From Tetradesmus obliquus (Eukaryota; Chlorophyta; Chlorophyceae; Sphaeropleales; Scenedesmaceae): DNA of 64,000 nt. The notes beneath the pieces are model-generated. The model had not been told where the DNA came from. It saw only the letters and a list, made by a program, of their open reading frames with translations, and did not search any database. Positions within the stretch are counted from its first letter, which is position 1. Each line of letters starts with the position of its first letter. This document shows, in pieces, positions 26,688-36,396 of the stretch. The translations under genes were made by a program, and so were the position numbers. Location: assembly GCA_030272155.1 (NCBI GenBank), contig CP126204.1:4269501-4333500 (forward strand), read 5' to 3'.

Positions 26688-27688
26688 TTCAACACCAGCA
26701 GCAGGCTGATGGTAACAGGCCAGGCAAACGCTACTTGTGCTACACGTCAACTCAAGATGTTCTGCTGCATGCGAAATATCTGCATTGAGAAGCAAATCTG
26801 CTCTTGAAGAAGAAGCTGGCAGTCTGGGTATGACTTTATGACAACACAGTAAAGCCTAGGTTGGCTCTGACCTCGGTCGGCAACTCTTAGTAGATCAACA
26901 AACAGTGCCGATCGGTCGACAGCACAGGTGCTGACACAGCACCGCTGACGCATGATGCTGCTGAGTCCAGAAACGTACAGATCTGGGCCTGTAGAGGCCC
27001 TGGGGTCTGCCGCACTCACAGGCTGCCGTAGTGTGCTGTCAACGTGCTATTGACCAGCTCCATAAGGCAGCGCAGGAAGTCTCCAACAACCTTGCGCACA
27101 CTGAAACCCTCGGGGAGAGGAGCCACCCCTGCAAAATCTTCAGGCATCAGGTGCAGCTTGAAGTCCTTGAGAAGGATGAAGTTTGAGCGCTGCTCCTCTG
27201 GCAGATCAGCATACTGCTCAATCGCCTCCCAGCCCCATGCTAGGGGCACCGAGGGGTTGGCGAGGCTGTACACCAGAGCAGTACGGGTTTTTGGGGCAGG
27301 CAGCCCACGCTGGCCTGCCGATGCAGCGCAAGCAGTGGTGGTCAGCACCCAAGTGGTGTGGTTTTCTGATCGCTGATGGATGAGTCGGTTGCCTGATCAT
27401 GCTCATGATGATGAGCCTGTCATTGGCCCGGAAACGTGCTGGGATCTCGTCGTGTAACACACAACGTGTGGCTGCACTATGAGCAGTAGTGTGCAGCAGT
27501 TTGACAGTTCAGGCAGTAGCCAGCTGTTGCGGTCGGCTGTGCCTGACCTCACCTGGCCAGTACTGGAAGGTCTTCACCTCGTATCCATCTGCAGCAGCGC
27601 TGTAGGCGAAGCCACTGCCATGGGTGCCAAAGTCCAAAGAGATGAAGTAGCGGAAGGACCCGAGGCCCAGCTGGTCGGAACTGGCCAT
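21575..27688 (-). CDS. HSPA12-type Hsp70 family protein
   Basis: Atypical Hsp70 of the HSPA12 group, which keeps the Hsp70 ATPase fold but lacks the standard peptide-binding domain. Exons (high to low): 27553-27688, 27020-27314, 26384-26547, 25414-25580, 25005-25112, 24586-24660, about 24121-24262, 23709-23935, 23112-23218, about 22209-22345, 21575-21809. Visible motifs: phosphate-1 loop SLDFGTHGSGFAY, MREAAMDAGI ... LLLATEPEAAAL, adenosine/phosphate-2 MVIDMGGGTVDMTLH, VLVGGFSASQH, and the family C-terminus SMSYGVRAATRW ... FTPLYPKQTAVVFDIYG. Two junctions are unresolved: exon 7 (24262 downwards) meets a stop before a clear donor, and the 23112 to 22345 junction has no unique phase-compatible acceptor. 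Both may reflect a sequence error or missed exon. Likely cytosolic. An upstream in-frame ATG at 27778 would add a poly-Leu segment. Confidence 0.83.
22677..22741. repeat. (CTG)n tract in Hsp70 intron
   Basis: About 21 CTG units on the plus strand, that is CAG in the sense of the Hsp70 gene, inside the intron between 22345 and 23112. An exception to the usual CTG-sense orientation of intronic tracts. Confidence 0.85.
26236..26384 (-). repeat. Three-copy intronic repeat beside an Hsp70 donor site
   Basis: A unit of about 55 bases containing AAGGACA and GGCCTGGTGTGGGAC occurs three times (about 26243-26275, 26305-26335, 26343-26372) immediately next to the donor of exon 26384-26547. Copies differ at several positions. 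Confidence 0.75.
26641..26690. repeat. (CAG)n tract in Hsp70 intron 2
   Basis: About 16 CAG units on the plus strand, which is (CTG)n in the sense of the Hsp70 transcript. It lies about 95 bases before the acceptor of exon 26384-26547. Confidence 0.85.
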
Positions 27689-28256
27689 TTTGGCTGAGCT
27701 GGGCAGCAGCAGGAGCGGCAGCAGGAGCAGCAGCAACAGCAGCAGCGGCAGCAGCAGTAGCAGCAGCAACACAGGCATGCAGCAAATGCCACATTTACGT
27801 ATGATACGTACTGTATTGGCAACTAGAGAAATAGTGGCAACAGGACCCAAGACAATCGGCGACGTGTTCAAGATTTCAATCCCTGCTCACAACAAGCCCA
27901 ATACCTGCCGTGGACGCTTGGCGGGAGCTCTAGAGGCGACCTTATCTGGCGATGCAGCGCTTAGCGGCTGCCAGGTGTAGCATAGGCTGAGCCAACCAGC
28001 TCTGTGTATTTATGGGCGTAGGTTTTCTTAGATCTTAGCACAGATAGCAGTACCAACCGTTTGTCGAAACTGAACTTCCGGCGACCTTGTCAGCGGTCGA
28101 GCACAGATAAGGCGGGAAGTCCGAGGAATCAGAAAGCAAGCAACAAACAGAGCAGGCTTTATGGGCATTTATTTTGTTGCATACTAAGCGCGGTAACTGC
28201 GACTACTATATGCTAAGAAACCGTGTCATGAGCTCGCGCTTGACGATGCTGCTGGA
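27689..28256. promoter_or_regulatory. Divergent promoter, Hsp70 and coiled-coil gene
   Basis: The 568 bases separate two genes transcribed away from each other, so both promoters must be here. The Hsp70-proximal part (27709-27770) is a CAG-rich tract. No TATA box or heat-shock element triplet could be assigned with confidence. Confidence 0.4.
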
Positions 28257-31185
28257 ATGCTAGTGGCGCTGATCAGGCTCATGAAGATCTTCCGCAACCT
28301 GGTCTCACCTAAGCGTCAAGTGCTTCATCAGTCAACCGAAGACTTAGATTGCGCCAGTCCCAGCACCTACACTGTCCTACAGGGCTGGCATTGGATCAAC
28401 CGTGGGGAGTGGATCAACATGTCGGCATCCACGAGGAAGGTGCCCAGCGACGGAAGGTAAGCACCAAGCTTTACAGAGCTGCAACTTTTCGAAGCGTTCA
28501 ACGTCACCAGGTGGACGGCGATCAATGCAGCACGTGAAAAACTGCGATGTTGCAGTATGCACGGCATTGCGCCACGAATGAAAGCCAGCAGCACTTGTAC
28601 ACACTGCATGAAGCCCATTGTGAAGCTTGTGTTGCACTGGCTGTCAGCTAAGCAACAGAACCTTGCGTGCTGCACATTGTGGCACCCCCAGGCGCCCCGC
28701 AACAGGTGCTGCGCTGCTGCTTGCCACCTGTCTGGTCTCCCATGCAGGTCAAGCAGCAGTCACTCCTTGGAGAACTGCACATGTGTGGCTGACTGTGACA
28801 CCTCGCCATGCCAACAGCAGAGCAATGCTCAAGGCCACACTGGCACACAGCCTGTGTCTGATGCGGCAGTGACAGCTGCCATCGCAGCAGCACCAGCAGG
28901 GCCGGCCACCTCACCCACTCCACAGCAGGAGGGTGCAAGCTCCCTTGCAGATGAAATGGAGGCTGTCTGCTGCAGCTCATGGAGCACGCTGCTGTCAGAG
29001 ATCAAGGGCCCAATCCTTGCGGCAGTGATGCGTGCTGCAGGTGCAGCAGCAGGGCAGCTGCAGCAGAAGGTGGGCGCATGTGCAGCTCCAGTTGAAATTC
29101 GGTTTAATCATGATATTAGGTTTATCATGATGAACAACATTTGCGCTCTCACGCCGCAAGCACATGTCATGCCCGGTGGTCACGCTGCTGGTGCCAAACA
29201 GCTGCCAAAACATTTGGTTTGCAATGATGATGAGAGTGCCTGCAGCATGCAGCGGCAGGTGACAAAACACCAGATAATGAAAAAGCTCTCCTGCACTAAC
29301 AGCACCGCTTCCAGGTTATCTGCTATGCCAGCGCAACCCAACAACTTCATAGATTGATGCAGCCGTACAAAACAGTTTACTCATGCCGTCTGTTCTGCTG
29401 TCCTGTCATGCCTATGATCTGCTATCGCCCCCCCCCCCCCCCTACCTGCAGGCGGATGGCAGTGCACGCCAGGTGGCGCAGCTGCTGCAGCAGCTGCAAC
29501 AGCAGCAGCAGCAAGCTGACTCCGCTGACGCCCACAAGCAGCAAGACGCCGCCCTGACATTGCTGCGAGCACGCCCGACCGCCACTGAAGCAGACCTCAC
29601 TGCCGGCAGGGAGGAGCGCAGCAGCCTGCTGCAGCAGCTGCATGACAAGGAGAGGGAGCTGGCTACCCTGAACCGCAGGCTGTTTGACAAGCAAGCTGAG
29701 CTGGATGATGCAATGGCCAGGGGCAAGGGACTGCTCACCTTCCAGGGTAAGTGGTGCAGAGCTGGGGGCAAGGCAGATCGTTTGAAATCAACAAATGACT
29801 GTTATGTTGCTAGGGCAGCCTCAGCGTGGTGCGTAGCTGTCTGGTGGTGCAGTTGACCTTGCCGTTGCCTAGCATAGGACATGTGCACACAGTATTTCAA
29901 GAGCAGGCCTGCCAGAGCCTGCAGGCGTATGACACAAGCAGATCTGCAGCAATTGTACCAGTGCGTAAGCTGCTTCAACATTGCCACTGGTGTGACTTAG
30001 AGCTGAATTGTGTGGTGCTCCATTTTTCTGACGGACGCAGCGTCATGCAGCTTGCATGTACGCCGCCTGCTATGCCTGCTGTTGGCCAGGACAGCCGGAG
30101 CTCTACTGACAGCAAGCGAGTGCCGTCATGAATGCCCAGCGCTGCAGTTGTGCAGGATAGTAGTAATCAATGCACAGCACGGCGCGACGGCTGCAAACCC
30201 TTCCGAAGCCTGGACCAAAACAATCCTGCCTGTGCTGTTCCTGCTGGTTCATACAGGGATGAGCTCTGCCGGAGCTGACCAGGGAGCACTGCACCTTGCA
30301 TTAAAGCAGCTCAGCGACTCCACTTCGACCCTGGCCAGGGCGCTGCTGTCAAGCAACACTGTGAACGCCGTGGTGCCGCTTGTGGTCGACCTGCACGGCA
30401 TAGTCAAGCAGGGAGGGGCCAAGCTGCAGCAGATGGAGCTGTGTGGCATGACGCATGCTGTGATGGCAGAGGTTGCCCATCACGTGTTTGGCGCATTCCG
30501 CACAACGAACCTGATCATCAATAGCAGCAGCAGCTCATTTGGTAAGCCTCCAGATGAGGATGCTCTGCTGCTGCAGCTGATGCTGGAGGAGAAGAATGCG
30601 CGTGGCTGGCTGCAGCTGGTGAATGCTGACAGGCGCAGCGAGCAGGAGCAGGCCTTTGGTGCACAGATAGTTGGGGAGCATGCACGCACAGTACTCCACG
30701 GCCTGCTGCACAGTGAGGGGCTGCAGTGGGGTGGTGATGCTCAGACAAACCAGCACATGCTTGAGCAGCTGCTGCCTGCTGCAAAAGAGGTGGCTGCTGC
30801 TGCCATCAAGGCACAGGTCATCTGCAGCTGCATGCACACACGCCTGGTGCAGCTGCACGTGCCTGGCTGGAGGCAGCCTGGGCCTGGCAATGTTGACTTT
30901 GGAGATGCAGCACCAAGCGCATGGGCTAGCTGGCCTGGGGTGGTGCCGTGGCACATCGGCAGTGCATGCATGCAGCTTGGTGGAGTGCTGCCAACTGCTG
31001 CTGGTGTGCTGCCGAGCGGCGTCACAGCAGCAGCTGTGTTTTGCATGGAGCCTGCTGTCATCCATGTAGCTGAGCGCATGAAGCAGCTGCAGCTTGCAGC
31101 ACAGAAGCCTGACGGCTGCCGCACGCAGCCGTTTAGGGTCATCAGGAAGGCGAAGATGTGGGTGGCACAGCCCACCAAGTGGTGA
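28257..31185 (+). CDS. Unrecognised coiled-coil protein
   Basis: I do not recognise this family. Exons 28257-28456, 28748-29069, 29452-29746 and 30257-31185 join in phase with canonical GT-AG sites (phases 2, 0, 1) and give 581 residues. The N-terminal exon (STYTVLQGWHWINRGEWINM) is Trp-rich. Exon two is Ala-rich with a helical stretch (LADEMEAVCCSSW). Exon three is a charged, Gln/Leu-rich coiled coil (LHDKERELATLNRRLFDKQ). The last exon is mostly helical (LLLQLMLEEKNARGWLQL) and ends with basic residues before the TGA. There is no signal peptide or membrane segment. Exon three's acceptor follows a run of 15 C residues. TGTAA lies 312 bases after the stop. A scaffold or cytoskeletal role is only a guess. 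Confidence 0.68.
29428..29442 (+). repeat. Poly-C tract at a 3' splice site
   Basis: Fifteen consecutive C residues, followed by TACCTGCAG and then the coiled-coil exon at 29452. It serves as the polypyrimidine tract. Confidence 0.8.
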
Positions 31186-31496
31186 TGTTGCTGCTGCTTG
31201 CCTGCTGAAAGCCTGCGTGCTGCGCAAGGGGCGTGTGCTGCCGTGTGCAGGGTTGGCGTTGAGAGGTCATCGCATGCTGTTGCTCGCTGCTGCACTGTTT
31301 CGCTGATGAGCAGCGACTAATGAACTGGTTCTTGATTGTCTTCGGCAAGCTGCGGTGTATAATATGTCTGTATCATGCCATGTCATCCACACTTTGGCCC
31401 TATTTGTGATGCTCGCGTAAAGCAAGTTACTTAGTGCTGAGACTGTGCACGTGCATGTAGCTTTTATCAACGTGTCACGCATGCCATGCCAGGGCC

Positions 31497-31501
31497 TGTA
31501 A
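31497..31501 (+). terminator. TGTAA polyadenylation signal, coiled-coil gene
   Basis: TGTAA 312 bases downstream of the stop at 31185. Positional support only. Confidence 0.35.
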
Positions 31502-31867
31502 GGCTGGGGCTTGGACTGTCTGGCCAGTCACACGTGCCTCACGTACGATTGGTGGCGGCATCTGCACAGCCGTATCAAGGGTGGCAATTCAAACTTTGTG
31601 AGTAACAAAATCTTGCTCAATCCATCTATTTGCAACAACCTCATTGCAGCCTACTCATCATGAGGAGGCACCCACCACTCCCCCTTGCAACTGACGTCTT
31701 AGGACACATCAGAGCAAATAAACCAATGCTTGAGCAGCAGCAAAGGCAGACGATCACCGTGTGCACCGCATTGTACAGCGCGCGTGCTAGCATTAGACCT
31801 GTCACCTTGTCACTGTCAGTTACAGTACACGACCACACCGTCTGCAGCGCTTGAACCACAGCACTAC

Positions 31868-31912
31868 ATCACGCATGTGTCACACGCATGTGTCACACGC
31901 ATGTGTCACGCA
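31868..31912. repeat. Three-copy 14-base tandem repeat
   Basis: Three copies of CACGCATGTGTCA with small spacer changes, directly in front of the hairpin pair at 31920. Confidence 0.85.
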
Positions 31913-31919
31913 TCACACT

Positions 31920-31975
31920 GTTTGTCTGCGATCCGATCCAATCGCAGACAAACGCAGTGCGAGTCGCACTGCGTT
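31920..31975. other. Two adjacent perfect hairpins
   Basis: First hairpin: arms 31920-31932 and 31941-31953 (13 perfect base pairs, GTTTGTCTGCGAT, 8-base loop). Second: arms 31951-31961 and 31965-31975 (11 perfect pairs, AACGCAGTGCG, 3-base loop). They share three bases, so they are mutually competing structures. Function unknown. Confidence 0.85.
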
Positions 31976-32078
31976 GCTGCCGACTCCAGCGCCAGTGCTG
32001 CACTTGAGACAGCTATGACAGCAGCATGCAGGCGCATGCAGGCAGTGCTCTTCAGCTGCCTGTCCAACTGCTGCCATC

Positions 32079-32083
32079 TTACA
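32079..32083 (-). terminator. TGTAA polyadenylation signal, phosphatase-like gene
   Basis: TGTAA on the minus strand 306 bases after the stop at 32389. Positional support only. Confidence 0.3.
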
Positions 32084-32217
32084 ACTTGCGACAGGCCCAC
32101 ACACCGGGTCCTGCTCATCCATGCGGCGTGAGTATCTCATCAGTATTCCTGGCGTAGCAGGCAGTACTCCTGGCACATGACAACCAATCTGTGCATACAT
32201 GCAGCCATTTGGCGTGA

Positions 32218-32465
32218 CACACTCACACCCAGCCGCCCAGGTCTGTGTTGGCGCCTTGCAGCATGGGTGGCACCAGCCAGCTAATGACACACAGCCGCCC
32301 AGGTCCATGCAGCTGCTCATGCAATGGCTGTGGCCCTCACACCTAGCTGCATAGGTCACGGGAACTGCTCTGCAGCAAACATGGCCGATCACACCCAGCC
32401 ACCCAGGTCTTGTGTGTTGGCCCCCTGCAGCATGGGTGGCACCAGCCAGCTGATGACACCCTCCT
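32218..32465 (-). repeat. Copies of the phosphatase gene's last coding bases
   Basis: The final 70 coding bases (SWLVPPMLQGAN ... LGGWV, 32389-32460) recur at 32222-32290, with stop codon kept but one codon (Gln) absent, and partly at 32283-32315. The copies lie in the 3' UTR. Confidence 0.85.
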
Positions 32466-32717
32466 CCCTGATGCGCCCCACCAGCGCCTGCCTAAACCTC
32501 GCTCCAGGCGACAACTGCAAACTCGCATCTTCACCTGCTGCCGCTGCTGCGTCAGCACCACTGCTGCTGTCGCTGCTGCCAGATGCTATTGCTGCTACTG
32601 CTGCTGCTACTGCTTCATCATCCAGCAGGCCCTGCTCAGCCGCCAGGCCCTCCAGCTGCTGCAGCAGCGCGGCGCAGCTCTCATGGATGAGCTTGGCGGC
32701 AAGCAGCACCGCATCCT

Positions 32718-32773
<56 letters not shown>

Positions 32774-35308
32774 TGAGTACCTAGTACTGGATGGAAGGAG
32801 CTTGCACTGAAACAGCAGCCCCAGGGGGCCCTCACACATGCAGAACAAGCCTTGCAAAGTGTCAAGGTTGGCTGTCTAACGGCTTCAATTTGGCCGCTGT
32901 GGCGGCTGCAGAGCTGGTGCAGCAGCTTGCCCTGACCATAGCTTGTTGATACTTCATGCCACACTTGTGCACTGAGAAGCCTGCGCACCTGCTCCTTTTG
33001 CCCTCCAGTGTTGCCGTACACGTACAGCGGGTCGTCAATGTCCTGTGCGTCAGTCAGGCTGTTCCTCTTGCCCAACACCGGGTGGAAGGAACCCAGCACG
33101 GGCACACAGCTCAAACAATGCTCAGCACCCCCGGCAGCCACACACATGCACAACCTGCTACCTGTTTGCGGCACAAATTTCTTGTTTGCTAAGCCGGCAG
33201 CTGGTGCAGCAGCATGCACTGGCAATGGGTTTGTGACTTGCTGCATTGTACCAGACATACTTTTTTGCACGCACCTGCTCCTTTTGCCCTCCAGTGTTGC
33301 CGTAGAGCGGGTCGTCGATGTCCTGTGCGTCAGTTAGGCTGTTCCTCTTGCCCAGCACCGGGTGGAAGGAGCCCAGCACACGCACACGCGCGCTGTAGTA
33401 GCCCCCAGGGTTTATCAGGTCATATGAAGACACCTGCAGTGCATTAAGAGCAACTTTCATTGTGATAGAAAGGATACTTGAATCTGTGCAGCACCGCTTG
33501 TTTGGCGCAATCGTAGAGCACCTGTGTACAAAAAATTGTGCAACGAGCAGAGGTAGCAAGGTCAGCAGCAGCAGCACCGGGTGCAAGGAGCCTAGAACGT
33601 GCACGCGCGCTCTGCAGTAGCCCCCCGGGTCGATCAGGTCACACGACGACACCCGCGGAGCATGAGGAGCGGGTTATCGCCGGCGCTGCTGCTGCTGCTG
33701 CTGTTGATTGCATTATTCTGTCGCCACCATCCAGGCAGTGTTGCCGCGTTAACATGCACGTGACATGCATACAGCAGGTCGCTGCTTGCTGGAAAGTGCA
33801 ACCCAAACAAAGCCTCCCGCACCTCCCGCAGCACATCTGCTGCGGTGTGCTTTTCCATCACCATCACAAGGCTTGATGCCAGCAGCAGGGTCAAACAACA
33901 AGTGCAGCAGGCTGGCGCATGATAAAAAGCAAGAAGTAAACGCCACACAGCAAAACAAAACCTCGCGCACCTCCCACAGCACATCTGCTGCCGTGTACTT
34001 ATCCATGACCAGCACCAAGTCAGATGCCAGCAGCGGGGTCAAACTGCACCAGGCTTATTATTATGTTAAGTTGCAGCCCTATCCTGCTGTACAAGCCAAC
34101 TAGGCAACACTGCTATGGCTGAAGCAGTGACCAAGTACAGCAAGTTGTTGCCGATTGCTTGAGTAAAACCAACACACCACACAGCCAAACACAACCTGCC
34201 GCACCTCCCGCAACACGTCTGCTGCTGTGTATTTGTCCATGACCAGCACCAAGTCCGACGCCACGATGTCAGCAGCAGGGTCAAACTGCACCGCACCACC
34301 TGCTGCTGCTGCTGCTGACTCAGCCGCACCATCTGCTGCTGCTCCTGCCAGCGGGGCGCCAAGTGCTGCTTGCGCCACTGCATCTGCAGCGGGGTGGGGC
34401 TGCTGACCAATGCAGTAGTCGCGGCTGGCCTATAAGCAGCAGAAGTGCGTGGCGGCAGCAGCAACAGCAGGTGCATTCATTACAAGGATGGTATGAGGGT
34501 GGCTGCACCTCAAAGTGCAAGCTTAACAATGACAATGGCATGTGCACACAGTTAGTTCATTGGGACATATCTGTATGATGTGCCACACATGGCTGACGGG
34601 CCGTGCCACACTGTACGTCACATGCAGCAATACTCTCACTTCAAACCACTCACCCGCACATGCACGTCCACCCAGCCCCGCAGCGGGCCGCCTGCCAGCA
34701 TGTGGCTGAACAGCTGCTGGGCAGCACTGCACTGAACCACACATGCAGTAAAAGTATGCTTGCATGCATTCACCCATGGCCGGCACTGTTTGTAAGCAGC
34801 TGCGGACAGCGCAGCGCTGCCCTGCACGGTGCTACACATGCAGCGGGCGCTGACGGGTTTTAATTGCTCACCCGCACGTGCACGTCCACCCAGCCACGCA
34901 GCGGGCTGTCTGCCAGCATGTGCCTGAACAGCGCTGCTGCCAGCGGGCCCCTGCAGATGCCGCTCTCGCTCACAAACATAATCTGGGCCTGTGAGGGCCA
35001 AGCAGCAGGAGCAGCAGCAGCAGCAGAGGCTGTAAGAGGCAATGTAAACAGGCCAAGCTATCAGGCATGTTGGCCAGTGCGTACAGGCACCACTTGCCCG
35101 AGCGCTGGCTGTGGCATGCTGCTGCAATGCTGAGCCTTGCAGCAGGGCTGCCTGAGCTGTAACAACAACATGCAGTAAGCTGTTAGCACAACTGTTTTGT
35201 ATACTCGCATCGCACCCGCTGCGAACGCTGTACAAAGGTGCACAGCAGATGCTGCATCTGCCTAAGTGAAGATCTCCGCAGTTCGGGGGTACTTCCGCAG
35301 TAGGCGAG

Positions 35309-35339
<31 letters not shown>

Positions 35340-35826
35340 CCAGCAGTGTCTCACCTTGTCGTTTGCTTGCTGTGCTTTCAGCTGCTCTGCCTCCCAAGGC
35401 GTGGAGCGGTATGCAGGCTGCACCACGAGACCATCAACAAGCACTGTGTTGCCACTGCTGCTGCTGCTGCCGTTGCTGCTGCTCTGCACCTGCACATGCA
35501 TGCAGAAAGCCGCACAGAAGTAGCTTTTGGAGATGTCAGACTCTTGCTTACGCGCTGCGGGCGATAGCTACTGCCTGAAAGCTTGCTAGTGGGGTGTCGG
35601 AAGGAAAAGTGCAGCAGTAGCAGCAGCAGCAGAAGAGGAAGACCAAGCGAACCATGCGTTGCACCGCTGGCGCATCTACTGCTGATTCTAGAAATCCAAA
35701 GCATGCATAATACCAATGTACCTGCACTGGCCGCTTGAGGCGCCGTCTGGGGTGTGAGATTCCGGCATTTGCTTTCGCGTTTGCGAAAGGCACACCGGAA
35801 CACTGGCGCCTCAGTTGCTGCTGCAT
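32389..35826 (-). CDS. Low-molecular-weight tyrosine phosphatase-like protein, Cys-to-Ser
   Basis: LMW-PTP fold, family normally removing phosphate from phosphotyrosine or phosphoarginine. Exons: 35722-35826, 35355-35489, 34872-34988, 34196-34429, 33275-33433, 32389-32715; all joins are in phase zero, giving 358 residues against about 160 for a bare domain. The N-terminus (MQQQLRRQCSGVPFANAKAN) is basic and could be an organelle transit peptide. The P-loop reads IMFVSESGICRGPLA, aligned to the canonical V-C-x-G-N-x-C-R-S-P: the first Cys, the nucleophile, is Ser, while the second Cys and Arg remain. The general-acid motif is kept (DIDDPLYGNTGG), as is SDLVLVMDKYTAADVL. A C-terminal extension (about 85 residues) ends in PPMLQGANTQDLGGWV. 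Probably a pseudophosphatase or divergent enzyme. Nearly every exon has tandem partial copies. Confidence 0.78.
32716..32772. repeat. (CTG)n tract forming a phosphatase 3' splice site
   Basis: About 18 units, CAG on the plus strand and CTG in gene sense, ending in CTGCAG directly before the last coding exon (32715). Confidence 0.85.
32988..33655 (-). repeat. Three versions of the phosphatase general-acid exon
   Basis: The complete exon is 33275-33433. A copy of its first half lies upstream at about 33575-33652 (SSCDLIDPGGY), and a copy of its second half downstream at 32992-33110 (SLTDAQDIDDPLY plus an inserted VY). The downstream copy retains the donor GTGCG. Confidence 0.88.
33810..34290 (-). 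repeat. Three copies of the exon end encoding DLVLVMDKYTAADVL
   Basis: The 3' part of exon 34196-34429 is repeated at about 33960-34045 (DLVLVMDKYTAADVLWEVRE) and at 33810-33895 (SLVMVMEKHTAADVLREVRE). Each copy begins with FDPAA-like sequence, with divergence increasing with distance from the exon. Confidence 0.88.
34652..34960 (-). repeat. Copy of the P-loop exon's 3' half
   Basis: The second half of exon 34872-34988 (RHMLADSPLRGWVDVHVR) is repeated at 34660-34735 (SHMLAGGPLRGWVDVHVR) with its GTGAG donor. The copy lacks the P-loop. Confidence 0.88.
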
Positions 35827-36396
35827 ATCTCTACGAATGTTAGATATAATGCCTAGGAAGCCTGTGGAGCTGCTGAACTTGCAGATCGAGGCGTCGTTTT
35901 GTCGTGCAGCGAGTTCAAAGATCTGGGTGGCAGCAGATTCGCCGATAACTGTTTCACAGCAACCTCTCCAACGTCAATTTTACGATACACGAACGGTTAT
36001 GAGCTGTTGAAATTTGATGAACACACTGAAGTCGTCTGTTGAAGCCCCACCAACAAGGGCTGGCATGACATAACACAGGTACTACTACAACAGCAGCCAA
36101 CAGCCAGCTGGTGCACCCGTTGAGTTTGGTAGCAGCGGCGTTAGTAAACTTGTGAGCAGTTGTTTAATCCTTAGCCTTGTCTGGCTCCCCAGCGTGTGAG
36201 GTGCAATGGCCTTTCAAGGAAAACACGCATACCATACTTTGAAAATGCCCTACGCAGCACTGCAGTCACAGTTACTGCACAAATGACACCACAGAGGCAG
36301 TTGCAACCTTGACCACAAACCTGGGGTTGACCACAAACCTACAGAAGCACAAGACACCTTCAACCAAACTAGCACAATGCAACACTGCGACCACAG
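35827..36396. other. Intergenic region upstream of the phosphatase-like gene
   Basis: Holds the phosphatase promoter and the 3' UTR of the Cdh-like gene. A direct repeat of TTGACCACAAACCT occurs twice at 36310-36342. No gene and no clear TGTAA were found. Confidence 0.4.

Larger units (their letters stand above)
31186..32388. other. Convergent intergenic region with repeats and hairpins
   Basis: No supported gene. It holds a stretch at 31193-31275 that resembles the MED12 C-terminus, a 14-base direct repeat array at 31868-31912, two adjacent hairpins at 31920-31975, and extra copies of the end of the phosphatase gene at 32218-32315. Minus-strand TGTAA at 32079-32083 could end the phosphatase transcript. 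Confidence 0.5.

Noticed and set aside
30535..31295. Long minus-strand frames opposite the coiled-coil gene
   Set aside because: Cys/His/Ser-rich composition without splice logic or motifs; the plus-strand exon model closes in phase with three introns.
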